From NCBI GenBank assembly GCA_018268785.1, contig JAFDVY010000013.1, forward strand, positions 1 to 50,422: a stretch of 50,422 nt of DNA, in the 5' to 3' direction. Position numbers and translations under genes: made by a program. Below, in pieces: positions 1-9,018 of this stretch (its first letter is position 1; every line of letters begins with the position of its first letter). The notes under the pieces were generated by a model. That model saw nothing but the letters and a program-made list of their open reading frames with translations. It had not been told where the DNA came from and did not search any database. The stretch comes from Acidobacteriota bacterium. Its GTDB lineage: Bacteria; Acidobacteriota; Terriglobia; Acidiferrales; UBA7541.

Positions 1-832
1 AGTTTATGAAATCAATCGCAATTTCCGGAACGAAGGAATTTCCACTCAACACAATCCGGAATTCACGATGCTTGAGTTTTACGAAGCGTACAGCAATTAC
101 AAGGACCTGATGGACTTAAATGATGTGCTGTTTGCCCGGCTGGCCAAAGCGATTACAGGTTCCACGATTGTGAAGTACGGAGAAGTAGAGCTCGACTTTG
201 GCAAAATGCAGCGGCTGACCATGCGCGAAGCGATCGTGAAGTATTGGCCGAAAGGCGCAGGGGCTGCGCCGACACTGGCGGAACTCGCGGCGCAGGGCGG
301 CCCGAAGGAAGCGACAACTCGTTACAACGCCTGGGCAAAAACGAGCGGAGCGGCCTACGCCGCGAGCAAGGGCCAATTGAGCGACGGAGAATGGACCGGA
401 CTGCTCTTTGAGACGATGGCCGAGGACAAGCTCGTACAGCCGACGATTCTCTACGATTTTCCGACGGACATTTCGCCGCTTTCGAAACAGAAGCCGGATG
501 ATCCATCGCTTACGGAGCGATTTGAGATTTATGCGGCGGGAATGGAAATTGCCAACGGATTTTCCGAATTAAACGATCCGGCCGAGCAAGAACGCCGCTT
601 CCTGGCGCAGATTGCGCAGGGTGGCGATGAAGTACCGAAGCAACTTGATATGGATTACATCCGCGCGCTCGCACATGGGTTGCCGCCAACGGCCGGCGAA
701 GGCATTGGAATCGACCGTCTCACAATGCTGCTTACGAATACGCAGTCGATTCGCGACGTGATTCTGTTTCCGCTGCTGCGGCCTGTTACGAATGAGCAGG
801 AAAGAGCGGTAACCGAGGGCCACGGCGCATAA
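1..832 (+). CDS. lysS: Lysyl-tRNA synthetase, class II (3' part only)
   Basis: The gene enters from outside the window. Reading from base 2, about 276 codons remain. The enzyme charges tRNA-Lys with lysine in the cytoplasm. The first visible residues are class II motif 2 of LysRS (FRNEGISTQHNPEFTM), which lies upstream of the first ATG at 68, so that ATG is internal and not a start. The C-terminal motif 3 (GEGIGIDRLTMLL, followed by the SIRDVILFPLLRP tail) is typical of LysS and ends a few residues before the TAA. The N-terminal anticodon-binding OB-fold and motif 1 are outside the window. It is followed after 44 bases by the Lol-type permease on the same strand. The family assignment is secure. 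Confidence 0.96.
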   Translation, partial: VYEINRNFRNEGISTQHNPEFTMLEFYEAYSNYKDLMDLNDVLFARLAKAITGSTIVKYGEVELDFGKMQRLTMREAIVKYWPKGAGAAPTLAELAAQGGPKEATTRYNAWAKTSGAAYAASKGQLSDGEWTGLLFETMAEDKLVQPTILYDFPTDISPLSKQKPDDPSLTERFEIYAAGMEIANGFSELNDPAEQERRFLAQIAQGGDEVPKQLDMDYIRALAHGLPPTAGEGIGIDRLTMLLTNTQSIRDVILFPLLRPVTNEQERAVTEGHGA

Positions 833-876
833 TGCCGATTGAACGAGCGCTGCGCGCAAGATAAAGTCCACAAACA

Positions 877-2103
877 ATGTCCATAGAATGGTTTGTCGCA
901 AAGCGTTACTTGAGGTCGCCAAATCGACCGGCCGTGCTGCGGCTGGTAACCGCGTTCAGTGTGCTTGGCGTGGCAGCCGGCGTTTGTACCCTGGTGATTG
1001 CGCTTGCGATGAACACCGGGTTTCGCGAGACGCTCCAGGAACATTTGTTGAGCGTGACTTCTCATGTCTCCCTCACGCGACCCGGGGCTTCGGGAATCCA
1101 CGATTACCAGGCGCTGGCAAAAAAGCTGTCCGCGATACCTGGCGTGCGCAGCGCCACACCCGCCGTGTACCAAACTGTTCTGATGAGTTTTGGCGGGCAG
1201 GCGCGTGGGATTGTGACGAAAGGAATTGAGGCAAGCAGCGAAGCGAAAAATGACGAAGCGCTGGGAAAGCTGGCGGCAGGCAAGCTCGATTTTTCTCCGG
1301 ATGAAGATGGAACGGAAGGAATTGTCATTGGCAAGCAGTTGGCCAGCGATTGGAAAATGGGGCCTGGAGATTACGTCACACTGACTAGTCCACAAGGACG
1401 GTTGACCCCTTTCGGATTACTGCCGCGAACGCGGCGATTTCGCGTCACCGGCGTGTTCGATTCCGGGTTTTACGATTACGATGCGAATTGGTGTTTTTTG
1501 AACATGGCGTCCGCGCAGGAATTGGCCGGGGCGAGCGACGTGGTGAACGTGATCGAGTTTCGGTTGAACAACCCCGAGCAGGCGGATCGCGTTGCACACG
1601 AGGCGATGACTCTGGCGGGTGAAGGATTTTCTGCCACCACATGGATGGAAGAAAATCGTCCGCTGTTTCGCGCCCTTCGACTCGAGAAGCTGGTCACCGC
1701 GATTTTCATCGGATTAATTACGTTTGTCGCGGGGCTGAATATCCTCGCCGTACTTTCCATGACGGTAACGGACAAAGCGAGAGATGTGGCCGTGTTGCTC
1801 TCGATGGGCGCCCGGCGCGAACAGATTCGAACCATCTTTTTGTGGCAGGGGATCGCCATTGGTGCCTGTGGAACATTGGCAGGGCTCGCCTTGGGTTACG
1901 CCTTTGCATTTTGCGCGGGAGTGTGGCATTGGATTCCTCTCGATCCTCAGGTCTACGCGGTGGCCTATGTTCCGTTCCATCCGAACCCGCTTGATGGCCT
2001 GTGGATCTCGCTAGCGGCGATGGCAATTGCGGCCAGTGCTACACTAATTCCGGCGCGGGCGGCCGCGAAGCTCTTACCCGTCGAAATACTGAGGTATGAA
2101 TAG
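877..2103 (+). CDS. LolC/LolE-type ABC transporter permease (lipoprotein release)
   Basis: A 408-residue inner-membrane protein with MacB/FtsX-type architecture: one N-terminal membrane helix (about residues 22-45), a periplasmic core of about 220 residues, then three helices (about 274-299, 320-345 and 370-392) forming the FtsX domain. The N terminus (EWFVAKRYL...) and the DKARDVAVLLSMGA segment between the second and third helices are characteristic of LolC/LolE. These proteins extract mature lipoproteins from the inner membrane and hand them to the carrier LolA. Only one permease gene is present, so a homodimer working with the ATPase downstream is likely (inference). The ATG at 877 gives the N terminus expected for the family. 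The ATPase gene follows only after a 379-base gap, which is unusual for a Lol pair. Confidence 0.88.
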   Translation: MSIEWFVAKRYLRSPNRPAVLRLVTAFSVLGVAAGVCTLVIALAMNTGFRETLQEHLLSVTSHVSLTRPGASGIHDYQALAKKLSAIPGVRSATPAVYQTVLMSFGGQARGIVTKGIEASSEAKNDEALGKLAAGKLDFSPDEDGTEGIVIGKQLASDWKMGPGDYVTLTSPQGRLTPFGLLPRTRRFRVTGVFDSGFYDYDANWCFLNMASAQELAGASDVVNVIEFRLNNPEQADRVAHEAMTLAGEGFSATTWMEENRPLFRALRLEKLVTAIFIGLITFVAGLNILAVLSMTVTDKARDVAVLLSMGARREQIRTIFLWQGIAIGACGTLAGLALGYAFAFCAGVWHWIPLDPQVYAVAYVPFHPNPLDGLWISLAAMAIAASATLIPARAAAKLLPVEILRYE

Positions 2104-2140
2104 GGTTCGAGGCAGGGGAAAGCCCGGTTTTGGCCCGAAG

Positions 2141-2160
2141 TTTGCACCTATCTAAGAGCA
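2141..2160 (+). promoter_or_regulatory. Promoter-like motif, copy 1
   Basis: TTTGCACCTATCTAAGAGCA. It shares a GCAYCTA core and a following TARG with the elements at 2391 and 28538. Function is inferred only from recurrence in non-coding DNA upstream of genes; no classical -35 box is evident. Confidence 0.35.
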
Positions 2161-2390
2161 GAGGCAGGTGGGTAAGGCCAACGGTATCCCTCACCGGCGG
2201 CAGACGGGAAAACCCCACCTTAAGTAGTTCAAATATAAGCGGTTGCGGCTGTCCCGAAATGGTTCATTTTCCGTCTGAAATAGTCTGAAATTGGCGAGGC
2301 AACTTTCGGGCGAAAAAGGGAAGCCTTTGGGTTAACGGACCGGAAGGCAGGCCGATGGGAAGGACCATGCGCGTGCTTGCAAAGTCCCGT

Positions 2391-2410
2391 TTTGCATCTA
2401 ATGTAGGTAG
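2391..2410 (+). promoter_or_regulatory. Promoter-like motif, copy 2
   Basis: TTTGCATCTAATGTAGGTAG, 73 bases upstream of the LolD-type start. The TAATGT part could serve as a -10 element. It has the same core as the copies at 2141 and 28538. Confidence 0.4.
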
Positions 2411-2482
2411 ACGGGAGTTTGTTTGGATTTTGCAGGGGTAAGAGTTCGCCGAACTTTATAGGACCTGGAAACCAAAAACAAC

Positions 2483-3292
2483 GTGAACACCGGCGCAGCC
2501 AACTCGACTCTGGAACCATCCTCCGCCGCGGGAGAGAATTTCGCGGAAGTGCTCCTGGAAGCGCGTAATTTGCGCAAGGTTTATGGCGGAGCGCTTCAGA
2601 GCTTAACCGTTTTGCAAAACGCGAATCTGCAATTGAAGCGCGGAGAAATGGTTGCAATCGTCGCGCCGTCCGGCGCCGGAAAAAGCACGCTTTTGCATCT
2701 CCTGGCCGCGCTAGACACGCCAACAAGCGGTGCTATATACTTCGAATCGAAGCTAATTGAAAATAAAAATGAAGCTGCGCTGGCGGATTTTCGCAATCGC
2801 AGCATTGGATTTTTGTGGCAGCGGCACCAATTGTTGCCGGATTTTACGGCAGCGGAAAATGTAGCAATGCCGTTGCTGCTGCGGGGGGAGTCCATATCCA
2901 AAGGGCTGGAATTGGCCCGGAAATGGCTCAATGAAGTCGGATTAGCTGATAGAACCGGCCACCGCACTGGGGAGCTTTCCGGAGGGGAACAGCAGCGAGT
3001 CGCGATCGCCCGGGCGCTCGTCACCGGACCGCGCTTGTTGCTGGCAGACGAACCCACGGGAGATTTGGACGAGCAGAACGCTTGGGCCGTGTTTGATCTG
3101 CTGGAACGGCTGCATCGCACGCATGGGCTGACGTCGCTGATTGCGACGCACAACCTGAAGCTCGCGGAACGATGCGACCGAATCATCGGCTTGGAGCACG
3201 GAGTTCTGGAGACCCGCAAAGCGGCAACGCTTGCGGGCATGGGCCCTGGTAAGCCGGATCCGCAAATTTCCGGCGAGGGAGAAACGAGCTAA
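2483..3292 (+). CDS. lolD: LolD-type ABC transporter ATPase
   Basis: A 269-residue cytoplasmic nucleotide-binding subunit of the MacB/LolD/FtsE group. Visible motifs are Walker A (APSGAGKST, lysine near residue 67), the Q-loop in the WQRHQLLPDFTAAENV region, the ABC signature LSGGEQQRVAIARAL, Walker B LLLADEPTGDLD and a switch histidine in IATHN. LLADEPTGDLD and the short total length are typical of LolD. It should power the permease upstream for lipoprotein sorting to the outer membrane. The start is a GTG at 2483 without a strong ribosome binding site; about 25 residues precede the core domain, so a later start cannot be excluded. Its TAA is one base before the GTG of clpC, suggesting co-transcription. 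Confidence 0.88.
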   Translation: MNTGAANSTLEPSSAAGENFAEVLLEARNLRKVYGGALQSLTVLQNANLQLKRGEMVAIVAPSGAGKSTLLHLLAALDTPTSGAIYFESKLIENKNEAALADFRNRSIGFLWQRHQLLPDFTAAENVAMPLLLRGESISKGLELARKWLNEVGLADRTGHRTGELSGGEQQRVAIARALVTGPRLLLADEPTGDLDEQNAWAVFDLLERLHRTHGLTSLIATHNLKLAERCDRIIGLEHGVLETRKAATLAGMGPGKPDPQISGEGETS

Positions 3293-3293
3293 C

Positions 3294-5720
3294 GTGTTCG
3301 AACGGTACACTGAAAAAGCGCGGCGCGTAATCTTCTTTGCACGCTACGAAGCGAGTCAGTACGGCAGCCCGTACATCGAAACCGAACATTTGCTGCTCGG
3401 CTTGATGCGCGAGGACAAGGCCCTGGCGAACCGTTTTCTGCGCCAGCAGGGTTCGATCGAATCGATTCGAAAAGAGATTGAAGCGCGCATCACGATCCGC
3501 GAGCGCATCTCCACTTCGGTGGAAGTGCCGCTGAGCGCGGAATGCAAGCGCATCCTGAACATGGCCGCGGAAGAGGCGGAGCGGCTCGGCGTGAAGCACG
3601 TCGGCACGGAGCATCTGCTGCTCGGAATCTTGCGGGAAGAAAAGTGTTTTGGCGCGGAAATATTGATGGAACGCGGGTTGCGGCTCTCTTCGTTGCGCGA
3701 AGAACTCGCCCGCACGAGCGGCGAAAAAACTCCCGCTTCCCGTCCCAAAGAGACCTCGCTCCTTGCGGAATTCAGCCGTGACCTGACCCAGGCTGCCGCG
3801 GAAGGCTCGCTTGACCCACTAGTGGGGCGCGAAGGCGAAGTGGATCGCGTCATCCAAATCTTGTGCCGTCGCACGAAAAACAATCCGGTGCTGATCGGCG
3901 AACCCGGCGTTGGAAAAACCGCCATCGTCGAGGGACTTGCGCAGCGCATCGCCGATGCGGATGTTCCGCCGTTTCTCGCAGACAAGCGCATTCTTTCGCT
4001 CGACCTGTCCCTTATCGTTGCTGGAACAAAATATCGCGGGCAATTCGAAGAGCGCTTGAAGACCATCATGAAGGAGTTGATGGAAAGCCAGAACTCCATC
4101 GTTTTTATTGACGAGCTTCACACGCTTGTCGGCGCAGGCTCCGCGGAGGGTTCCCTGGATGCCGCCAATATCTTGAAACCGGCTCTTTCGCGCGGAGAGA
4201 TTCAATGCATCGGGGCCACCACGCCTTCCGAGTATCGCAAGTCGGTGGAAAAAGATCGTTCCCTGGAACGGCGCTTCCAGGCCGTGAAGGTGCCCGCGCC
4301 CAACGAAGAGGAAGCGGTTCAGGTCATCAACGGCGTTCGCGAGCGCTACGAAAAATTCCACGCGGTTACCTACACCGAAGAAGCCCTGCGCTATTCCGTC
4401 TATCTTTCGAATCGCTACATTCCAGACCGTTTTCTTCCAGACAAGGCGATTGACTTGATCGATGAAGCCGGAGCGCGCGTGAAATTGCGCCAGGCGACCG
4501 TGCCGGAAGAAGTCGGCGAAGTGCAAAAGCGCGTGAAGTTCATCACGCACCGCATGGAAAGCGCGATCGCGGCGCATGAATTTGAAAAGGCGCGCTTCTA
4601 TTCCGAAGAGGAGCGCAAGGAAAAGGAAAATCTGCGCCAGCTTCGCGAGCGCTTCAAGCTTGACGACGCGACAACGGGAATTGTCTCTCGGGAAGACATC
4701 GAGGAAGTTGTTTCGCGCTGGACCGGCGTTGCCGTCACTTCCATTAAGGAAGACGAGCAGCAGAAATTGCTGCGCATCGAACAGGAATTGCACAAGCGTG
4801 TCATCAGCCAGGACAAGGCCATCACCGCTTTGGCGCGCGCGATCCGGCGCAGCCGCGCCGGCTTGAAATCGCCTGCACGCCCGGTGGGTTGCTTCTTCTT
4901 CCTTGGGCCGACGGGCGTCGGCAAAACAGAAGTCGCGCGCAGACTCGCGGAATTTCTCTTCGGTTCGGAAAAGTCGCTGGTTCGCTTCGATATGTCGGAG
5001 TTCATGGAAAAACACTCCGTTTCGAAACTGATTGGCGCGCCTCCAGGCTATGTCGGGTACGAAGAGGGCGGTCAATTGACGGAGCGCGTTCGCCGTACGC
5101 CCTATTCCGTGATCCTTCTCGACGAAATCGAGAAGGCGCATCCGGACGTGTTCAACATTTTGTTGCAGGTTTTCGAAGACGGTCAGTTGAGCGACGGGCT
5201 CGGCAACACCGTTGATTTCCGCAACACGATCATCATCATGACTTCCAATCTCGGCGCGCGGCACTTGCAGAAGCGTACGGGGATGGGCTTCCAGAGCGGC
5301 ACGGATGAGGCGGGAGCGAAGTCCACGGAAGAAATGGTGATGACGGAAGTAAAGAGGGCGTTCAATCCCGAATTCCTCAACCGGCTGGATGAAGTGATTA
5401 TCTTCAGCCCGCTCGCCGACGAGGATTTGCTCCGCATCATTGATTTGCTCGTGGGGCAGATGAACGATACACTCATCCACCGCCAGGTACAGGTGGTGCT
5501 GTCACCGGAAGCAAGACAGTGGATTCTCGAGAAAACGTGCGGAGATCGCAGTTACGGCGCGAGACCGCTACGAAGGGCGCTACAAAAGTACGTGGAAGAC
5601 CCGCTCTCGGAAGCTTTGATTCAGGGAGGAATTCAGAGGCCAGCGACATTACAGATGTACGTCGCAGGGGATGGCCTTTCGTTCCGGCCTGTTGCTGAGG
5701 CAACCCCAGTAATCCACTAA
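3294..5720 (+). CDS. clpC: ClpC-type AAA+ unfoldase, ATPase subunit of the Clp protease
   Basis: An 808-residue Hsp100 unfoldase. In order: a Clp N-repeat domain (about residues 1-145; [20 protein letters not shown] is the ClpC N terminus), AAA+ module D1 with Walker A GEPGVGKT near 201 and Walker B IVFIDE near 268, a UVR-containing middle coiled coil (about 400-460), module D2 with Walker [10 protein letters not shown] near 538 and the [16 protein letters not shown] box, then the ClpB/C D2-small domain. The short UVR-type middle segment separates it from ClpB. It should unfold substrates for ClpP in the cytoplasm. I chose the GTG at 3294, one base after the lolD stop, because it reproduces the conserved N terminus; an in-frame ATG at 3231 lies inside lolD. 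No adaptor gene (McsA/B) is adjacent. Confidence 0.95.
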   Translation: MFERYTEKARRVIFFARYEASQYGSPYIETEHLLLGLMREDKALANRFLRQQGSIESIRKEIEARITIRERISTSVEVPLSAECKRILNMAAEEAERLGVKHVGTEHLLLGILREEKCFGAEILMERGLRLSSLREELARTSGEKTPASRPKETSLLAEFSRDLTQAAAEGSLDPLVGREGEVDRVIQILCRRTKNNPVLIGEPGVGKTAIVEGLAQRIADADVPPFLADKRILSLDLSLIVAGTKYRGQFEERLKTIMKELMESQNSIVFIDELHTLVGAGSAEGSLDAANILKPALSRGEIQCIGATTPSEYRKSVEKDRSLERRFQAVKVPAPNEEEAVQVINGVRERYEKFHAVTYTEEALRYSVYLSNRYIPDRFLPDKAIDLIDEAGARVKLRQATVPEEVGEVQKRVKFITHRMESAIAAHEFEKARFYSEEERKEKENLRQLRERFKLDDATTGIVSREDIEEVVSRWTGVAVTSIKEDEQQKLLRIEQELHKRVISQDKAITALARAIRRSRAGLKSPARPVGCFFFLGPTGVGKTEVARRLAEFLFGSEKSLVRFDMSEFMEKHSVSKLIGAPPGYVGYEEGGQLTERVRRTPYSVILLDEIEKAHPDVFNILLQVFEDGQLSDGLGNTVDFRNTIIIMTSNLGARHLQKRTGMGFQSGTDEAGAKSTEEMVMTEVKRAFNPEFLNRLDEVIIFSPLADEDLLRIIDLLVGQMNDTLIHRQVQVVLSPEARQWILEKTCGDRSYGARPLRRALQKYVEDPLSEALIQGGIQRPATLQMYVAGDGLSFRPVAEATPVIH

Positions 5721-5741
5721 GGAATCTGACACCGCGTGCGA

Positions 5742-5758
5742 CTCCGGCTTTGCCGGAG
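5742..5758 (+). terminator. Hairpin after clpC (weak terminator candidate)
   Basis: A perfect 7-base-pair stem, CTCCGGC / GCCGGAG, with a TTT loop lies 22 bases after the clpC stop. No U-tract follows, so it may be only an attenuator or an mRNA 3' end stabiliser. It also argues against starting bamA at the upstream GTG at 5736. Confidence 0.4.
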
Positions 5759-5888
5759 GCATGCACAAAAACGCCGGCCCACACCGGGTCCGGCAGGAGA
5801 AGAACAACTTGCGCTTGGGGGCGCGGCCTTGAAGCCTTCACCGGCCGCTTACAGAAGGGTCTGTTTTCCGATTGCCGTAAAACAGGCT

Positions 5889-8800
5889 GTGAAAAAAGCA
5901 CTCGTCGCAGCAATCCTGCTGCTGACGAGCACAGCCGCTTTGTCGGCTCAGGCTCCTGTCGAAAGGCATCCCCAGCCTCAATCCCCCTCAGACAAGCGCC
6001 GCTATCTGATGTCCGAGAGCCTGGACCTCGTTACACTCGAAACGAACACCGAAGACAATCTGGGGCAGGCTGGCGCGCAGAATTCCCAGGGACAGACTTT
6101 CGTCATTCAGCGAATTGAATTCATCGGAAACCGGCGCGTTCGCAACGATACTTTGAAGGCGCGCATTTTCAGTCGTGATGGCGATACCTACAACGAAGAG
6201 ACACTGCGCCGCGATTTCCAGGCGCTTTGGAATACGCAATTTTTCGAAGATGTAAAGCTCCGTGTGGAAGACTCCCCCGACCGCGCGAATTCCAAGATCA
6301 TCATTTTTGAAGTGAAAGAGCGTCCCGTAATTCGCCGCATCCGTTATGACGGCATTCACTCGATTTCCGAATCGGACATTCTCGACCGCTTCAAGGAACG
6401 CAAAGTCGGTCTGACAGTGGAAAGCCAGTTCGACCCCACAAAAATCAAGAAGGCTCAAGTTGTCCTGGGCGACCTGCTCGGGGAGCATGGCCGCCAGTTT
6501 GCAAAAATCACTCCGCAATATGAACGCATCGCGTCGAGCAACGCGGTCATTTTGATTTTCAAAATTGATGAAGGGCCCAAGGTTAAAGTCGGCAAAATCA
6601 AGTTCACCGGAAATCATGCCTTCAGCGATCGCAAGCTGATTCGCGCCATGCGCAACGACCGTCCGTACGGGATTCCGCTCTACATCACGTTCATCCCCGT
6701 GATGTCCAAGACCTACGACCACGACAAGCTCGTCGAAGACATCGAAGTCGGCATTCGCGGCATGTACCAGGACAACGGATATTTCCGCGTCCTTGTGAAA
6801 GATCCCATCATCGAAAATATCGACACGCGGGATAACCGTCTCGGCGTTCCTCTGGTGCTTGGAAAATCGAACGGCAAAGCCGTCAATATCACCATTCCCA
6901 TTGAAGAGGGCGAACGCTACAAGATGGGAACGCTCAAAATTGTAAGCGCCGATCCCGACAAGCAGCTTTCGCTCAAAGTGGAAGCGCTTAAATCGTTCTT
7001 CCCGCTCAAACAGGGCGACATTCTCAACGTGGACAGGCTTCGTAAGGCGCTCAAGGAATACACCAGCCAGTACGGGCGCTTCGGCTTCATTGATTTCACA
7101 GCCGAGCCCGAGTTCGACATTGACGACGCCAACAAAATCATCAATCTGACGTTGCGTTTCGACGAGCAAAAGCAATACTACGTTCGCCGCATCGAGTTTT
7201 CCGGCAACACCACCACGCGCGACAAAGTGATCCGCCGCGAACTGCTCATCGACGAAGGCTCCCTCTTTGACAAGCGCGCCTGGGAAATCAGCATCCTCCG
7301 CTTAAATCAGCTCGATTATTTCGACCGCATCGAAGCCGACAAGGCCGTCGAAATCAAGCGCAACACCAAAGAAAGCACCGTCGACCTGAACCTGAAGCTC
7401 AAGGAAAAAGGAAAGCAATCCATCGGATTGAACGGCGGCGTTAGCGGACTAGCCGGCGGGTTCATCGGTCTGACGTATCAGACCAACAACTTTCTTGGCC
7501 TCGGTGAAACGCTTACGTTCTCCGCGCAATTCGGCAGCCTGCAGCGCAGCTTCCTTTTTGGATTTACCGAGCCCTATCTCTTCGACCGGCCGATCAGTTC
7601 AGGATTTACGATCTTCTCCAGCAGGTATAGCTACGACCAGGCGAAACAAGAGTCTCTTCTCTTTGGCCAGAACGTCAGCATCAATCCGCAATTCATCCAG
7701 AACTACAATCAAAACAGCACGGGGTTCACCGTTTTTGCCAGCTATCCTCTCCGCAAGTTCTCTTTTACTCGCGTTGGCGTCACCTATGGCTTGACCCGCA
7801 CCAACATCACCGCCTTCAACGACGCTTCCAGATTGCTTTTCCAGTCGATCCAATACCGCAGCTTTGCCGGCCCCAGCGCCCTGGACGGGATCGTTTCCAG
7901 CACGGTCACGCCGACCATCACCTACAACTCCGTAGATAATCCGGTCAATCCCACCACGGGAAAAAGCTGGCTCTACACCGCCGCGTTCACCGGCGGGCCA
8001 TTGGGCGGCAATGTCAACACGCTGACCAATGTTCTCGAATATAAGCAATTCCGCCCGGTCAACAAGCATCGCAATGTGTTCGGCTATCGCGCCCGCGTTG
8101 CTTACATCACCGGATTTGGCGGCAAGCAGATTCCTCCTTACAACCGCTTTTACATGGGCGGCGAAGACGATCTCCGCGGTTACGACATCCGATCCATCTC
8201 GCCGGTGAGCTTCATTCCGACCGCGACCACCTTGCCAGTCCCCGTTGGTTCAACTTCGGTTCCCGTTCAAACTCTCATCTACACGGCAACGCTGCCGGGA
8301 GCGGACGCCCAGGCTTTCGGCAACGTCGAATACCGCATTCCGATCGTGAAAACCTATTTTCAAACGGCATTCTTCTTCGATGGCGGTACCAGCGGCGTTG
8401 TAAATCGCAACGGACTCAAGCTCAATTCCGCCGCCTTATCCGGCAACTGCACGGCGCCTCCCTTCAGCCTGACTTGTCCGAATCAGTTCCCGGACGCGAA
8501 ATTGACCGCCAGTCTGCCCATCGCTGCGGGCACGAATTTCCGCCTTCGCGGCTCGGCCGGTATCGAGTTCGTGATTCAGCTCCCGATCGTTCAGGCGCCC
8601 TTCCGGATCTACTATGCGTACAACGTCCATCGCCTCAGGGAGACATTGGTCGCCCAGAATCCTTTTCTTGAGCCAACTCAGTTCTGCGAACCCGCCGGCA
8701 CAATTAATCCTCTTTTGCCGACGCCTTGTCCTGCAGGCACAACCGGTTTCTATCCCAGCAGCCTCGGCCTTGGATCTACCGAGTGGTTCAACATGAAGCA

Positions 8801-8894
8801 ATATCTGCGCGACAACGTGCTCAATAATCCCGGCCGGTTGAACTATTTCGAGCCGAGGACAACGTTCCGGTTCACGGTCAGCCGCACGTTCTAG
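5889..8894 (+). CDS. bamA: BamA/Omp85, outer-membrane protein assembly factor
   Basis: About 1001 residues from a GTG at 5889, which gives a clean signal peptide (MKKALVAAILLLTSTAALSA, then QAPVER). The frame is open further upstream to a GTG at 5736, but that stretch is charged, overlaps a hairpin and would bury the signal. From residue 71 there are five POTRA-like units; the first begins FVIQRIEFIGNRRV and the last is near 440-505 (YYVRRIEFSGNTTTRDKVIRREL). From about 507 a 16-strand barrel runs to the C-terminal phenylalanine (RFTVSRTF), the signature of Omp85 insertion. It inserts beta-barrel proteins into the outer membrane. At about 1000 residues it is longer than the 800-residue enterobacterial protein; the extra length lies in barrel loops and the N terminus. 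Lol genes upstream and a Skp-like chaperone downstream fit an envelope-biogenesis locus. Confidence 0.93.
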   Translation: MKKALVAAILLLTSTAALSAQAPVERHPQPQSPSDKRRYLMSESLDLVTLETNTEDNLGQAGAQNSQGQTFVIQRIEFIGNRRVRNDTLKARIFSRDGDTYNEETLRRDFQALWNTQFFEDVKLRVEDSPDRANSKIIIFEVKERPVIRRIRYDGIHSISESDILDRFKERKVGLTVESQFDPTKIKKAQVVLGDLLGEHGRQFAKITPQYERIASSNAVILIFKIDEGPKVKVGKIKFTGNHAFSDRKLIRAMRNDRPYGIPLYITFIPVMSKTYDHDKLVEDIEVGIRGMYQDNGYFRVLVKDPIIENIDTRDNRLGVPLVLGKSNGKAVNITIPIEEGERYKMGTLKIVSADPDKQLSLKVEALKSFFPLKQGDILNVDRLRKALKEYTSQYGRFGFIDFTAEPEFDIDDANKIINLTLRFDEQKQYYVRRIEFSGNTTTRDKVIRRELLIDEGSLFDKRAWEISILRLNQLDYFDRIEADKAVEIKRNTKESTVDLNLKLKEKGKQSIGLNGGVSGLAGGFIGLTYQTNNFLGLGETLTFSAQFGSLQRSFLFGFTEPYLFDRPISSGFTIFSSRYSYDQAKQESLLFGQNVSINPQFIQNYNQNSTGFTVFASYPLRKFSFTRVGVTYGLTRTNITAFNDASRLLFQSIQYRSFAGPSALDGIVSSTVTPTITYNSVDNPVNPTTGKSWLYTAAFTGGPLGGNVNTLTNVLEYKQFRPVNKHRNVFGYRARVAYITGFGGKQIPPYNRFYMGGEDDLRGYDIRSISPVSFIPTATTLPVPVGSTSVPVQTLIYTATLPGADAQAFGNVEYRIPIVKTYFQTAFFFDGGTSGVVNRNGLKLNSAALSGNCTAPPFSLTCPNQFPDAKLTASLPIAAGTNFRLRGSAGIEFVIQLPIVQAPFRIYYAYNVHRLRETLVAQNPFLEPTQFCEPAGTINPLLPTPCPAGTTGFYPSSLGLGSTEWFNMKQYLRDNVLNNPGRLNYFEPRTTFRFTVSRTF

Positions 8895-8901
8895 GGTTTC
8901 C

Positions 8902-8929
8902 GTAGCGTAGCCACTCGTGGCTGCGCTAC
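8902..8929 (+). terminator. Hairpin between bamA and the large lipoprotein gene
   Basis: GTAGCG-t-AGCCA, loop ctcg, TGGCT-g-CGCTAC: an 11-base-pair stem with one T/G mismatch, starting 8 bases after the bamA stop and followed by TTAGTTT. It is a likely terminator or processing site and lies upstream of the lipoprotein start that I chose. Confidence 0.6.
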
Positions 8930-9018
8930 TTAGTTTCAGTTGGCTGGAAACGAGTTTGGTTTTGAAAACTGAAAATGAGAGCGGCGGGGCCGCTCAATCT
9001 GTATTTGTGGGGGAACTT

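Larger units (their letters stand above)
2104..2482 (+). other. 379-base intergenic region with two copies of a promoter-like motif and an inverted repeat
   Basis: No convincing coding frame lies here. Two copies of a motif of the form TTTGCAYCTA, followed by an A/T-rich TCTAAG or ATGTAG, occur at 2141-2160 and 2391-2410. A third relative lies before the HAD gene (28538-28557). Between the two copies, AGGTGGG at 2166-2172 is the reverse complement of CCCACCT at 2214-2220 and could close a structured leader. The downstream motif copy lies about 73 bases before the ATPase start, so the ATPase may have its own promoter. I did not recognise a known riboswitch class. Confidence 0.5.

Noticed and set aside
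2104..2482. A known riboswitch (c-di-GMP, cobalamin or glycine type)
   Set aside because: None of the conserved core sequences of these classes could be found; only an inverted repeat is visible.
3819..5480. A 553-codon open frame on the minus strand
   Set aside because: It is antisense to clpC. The product is compositionally biased and matches no family, while the plus strand encodes a complete ClpC.
5988..7175. A 395-codon minus-strand open frame
   Set aside because: It is antisense to the POTRA region of bamA and has no recognisable domain.
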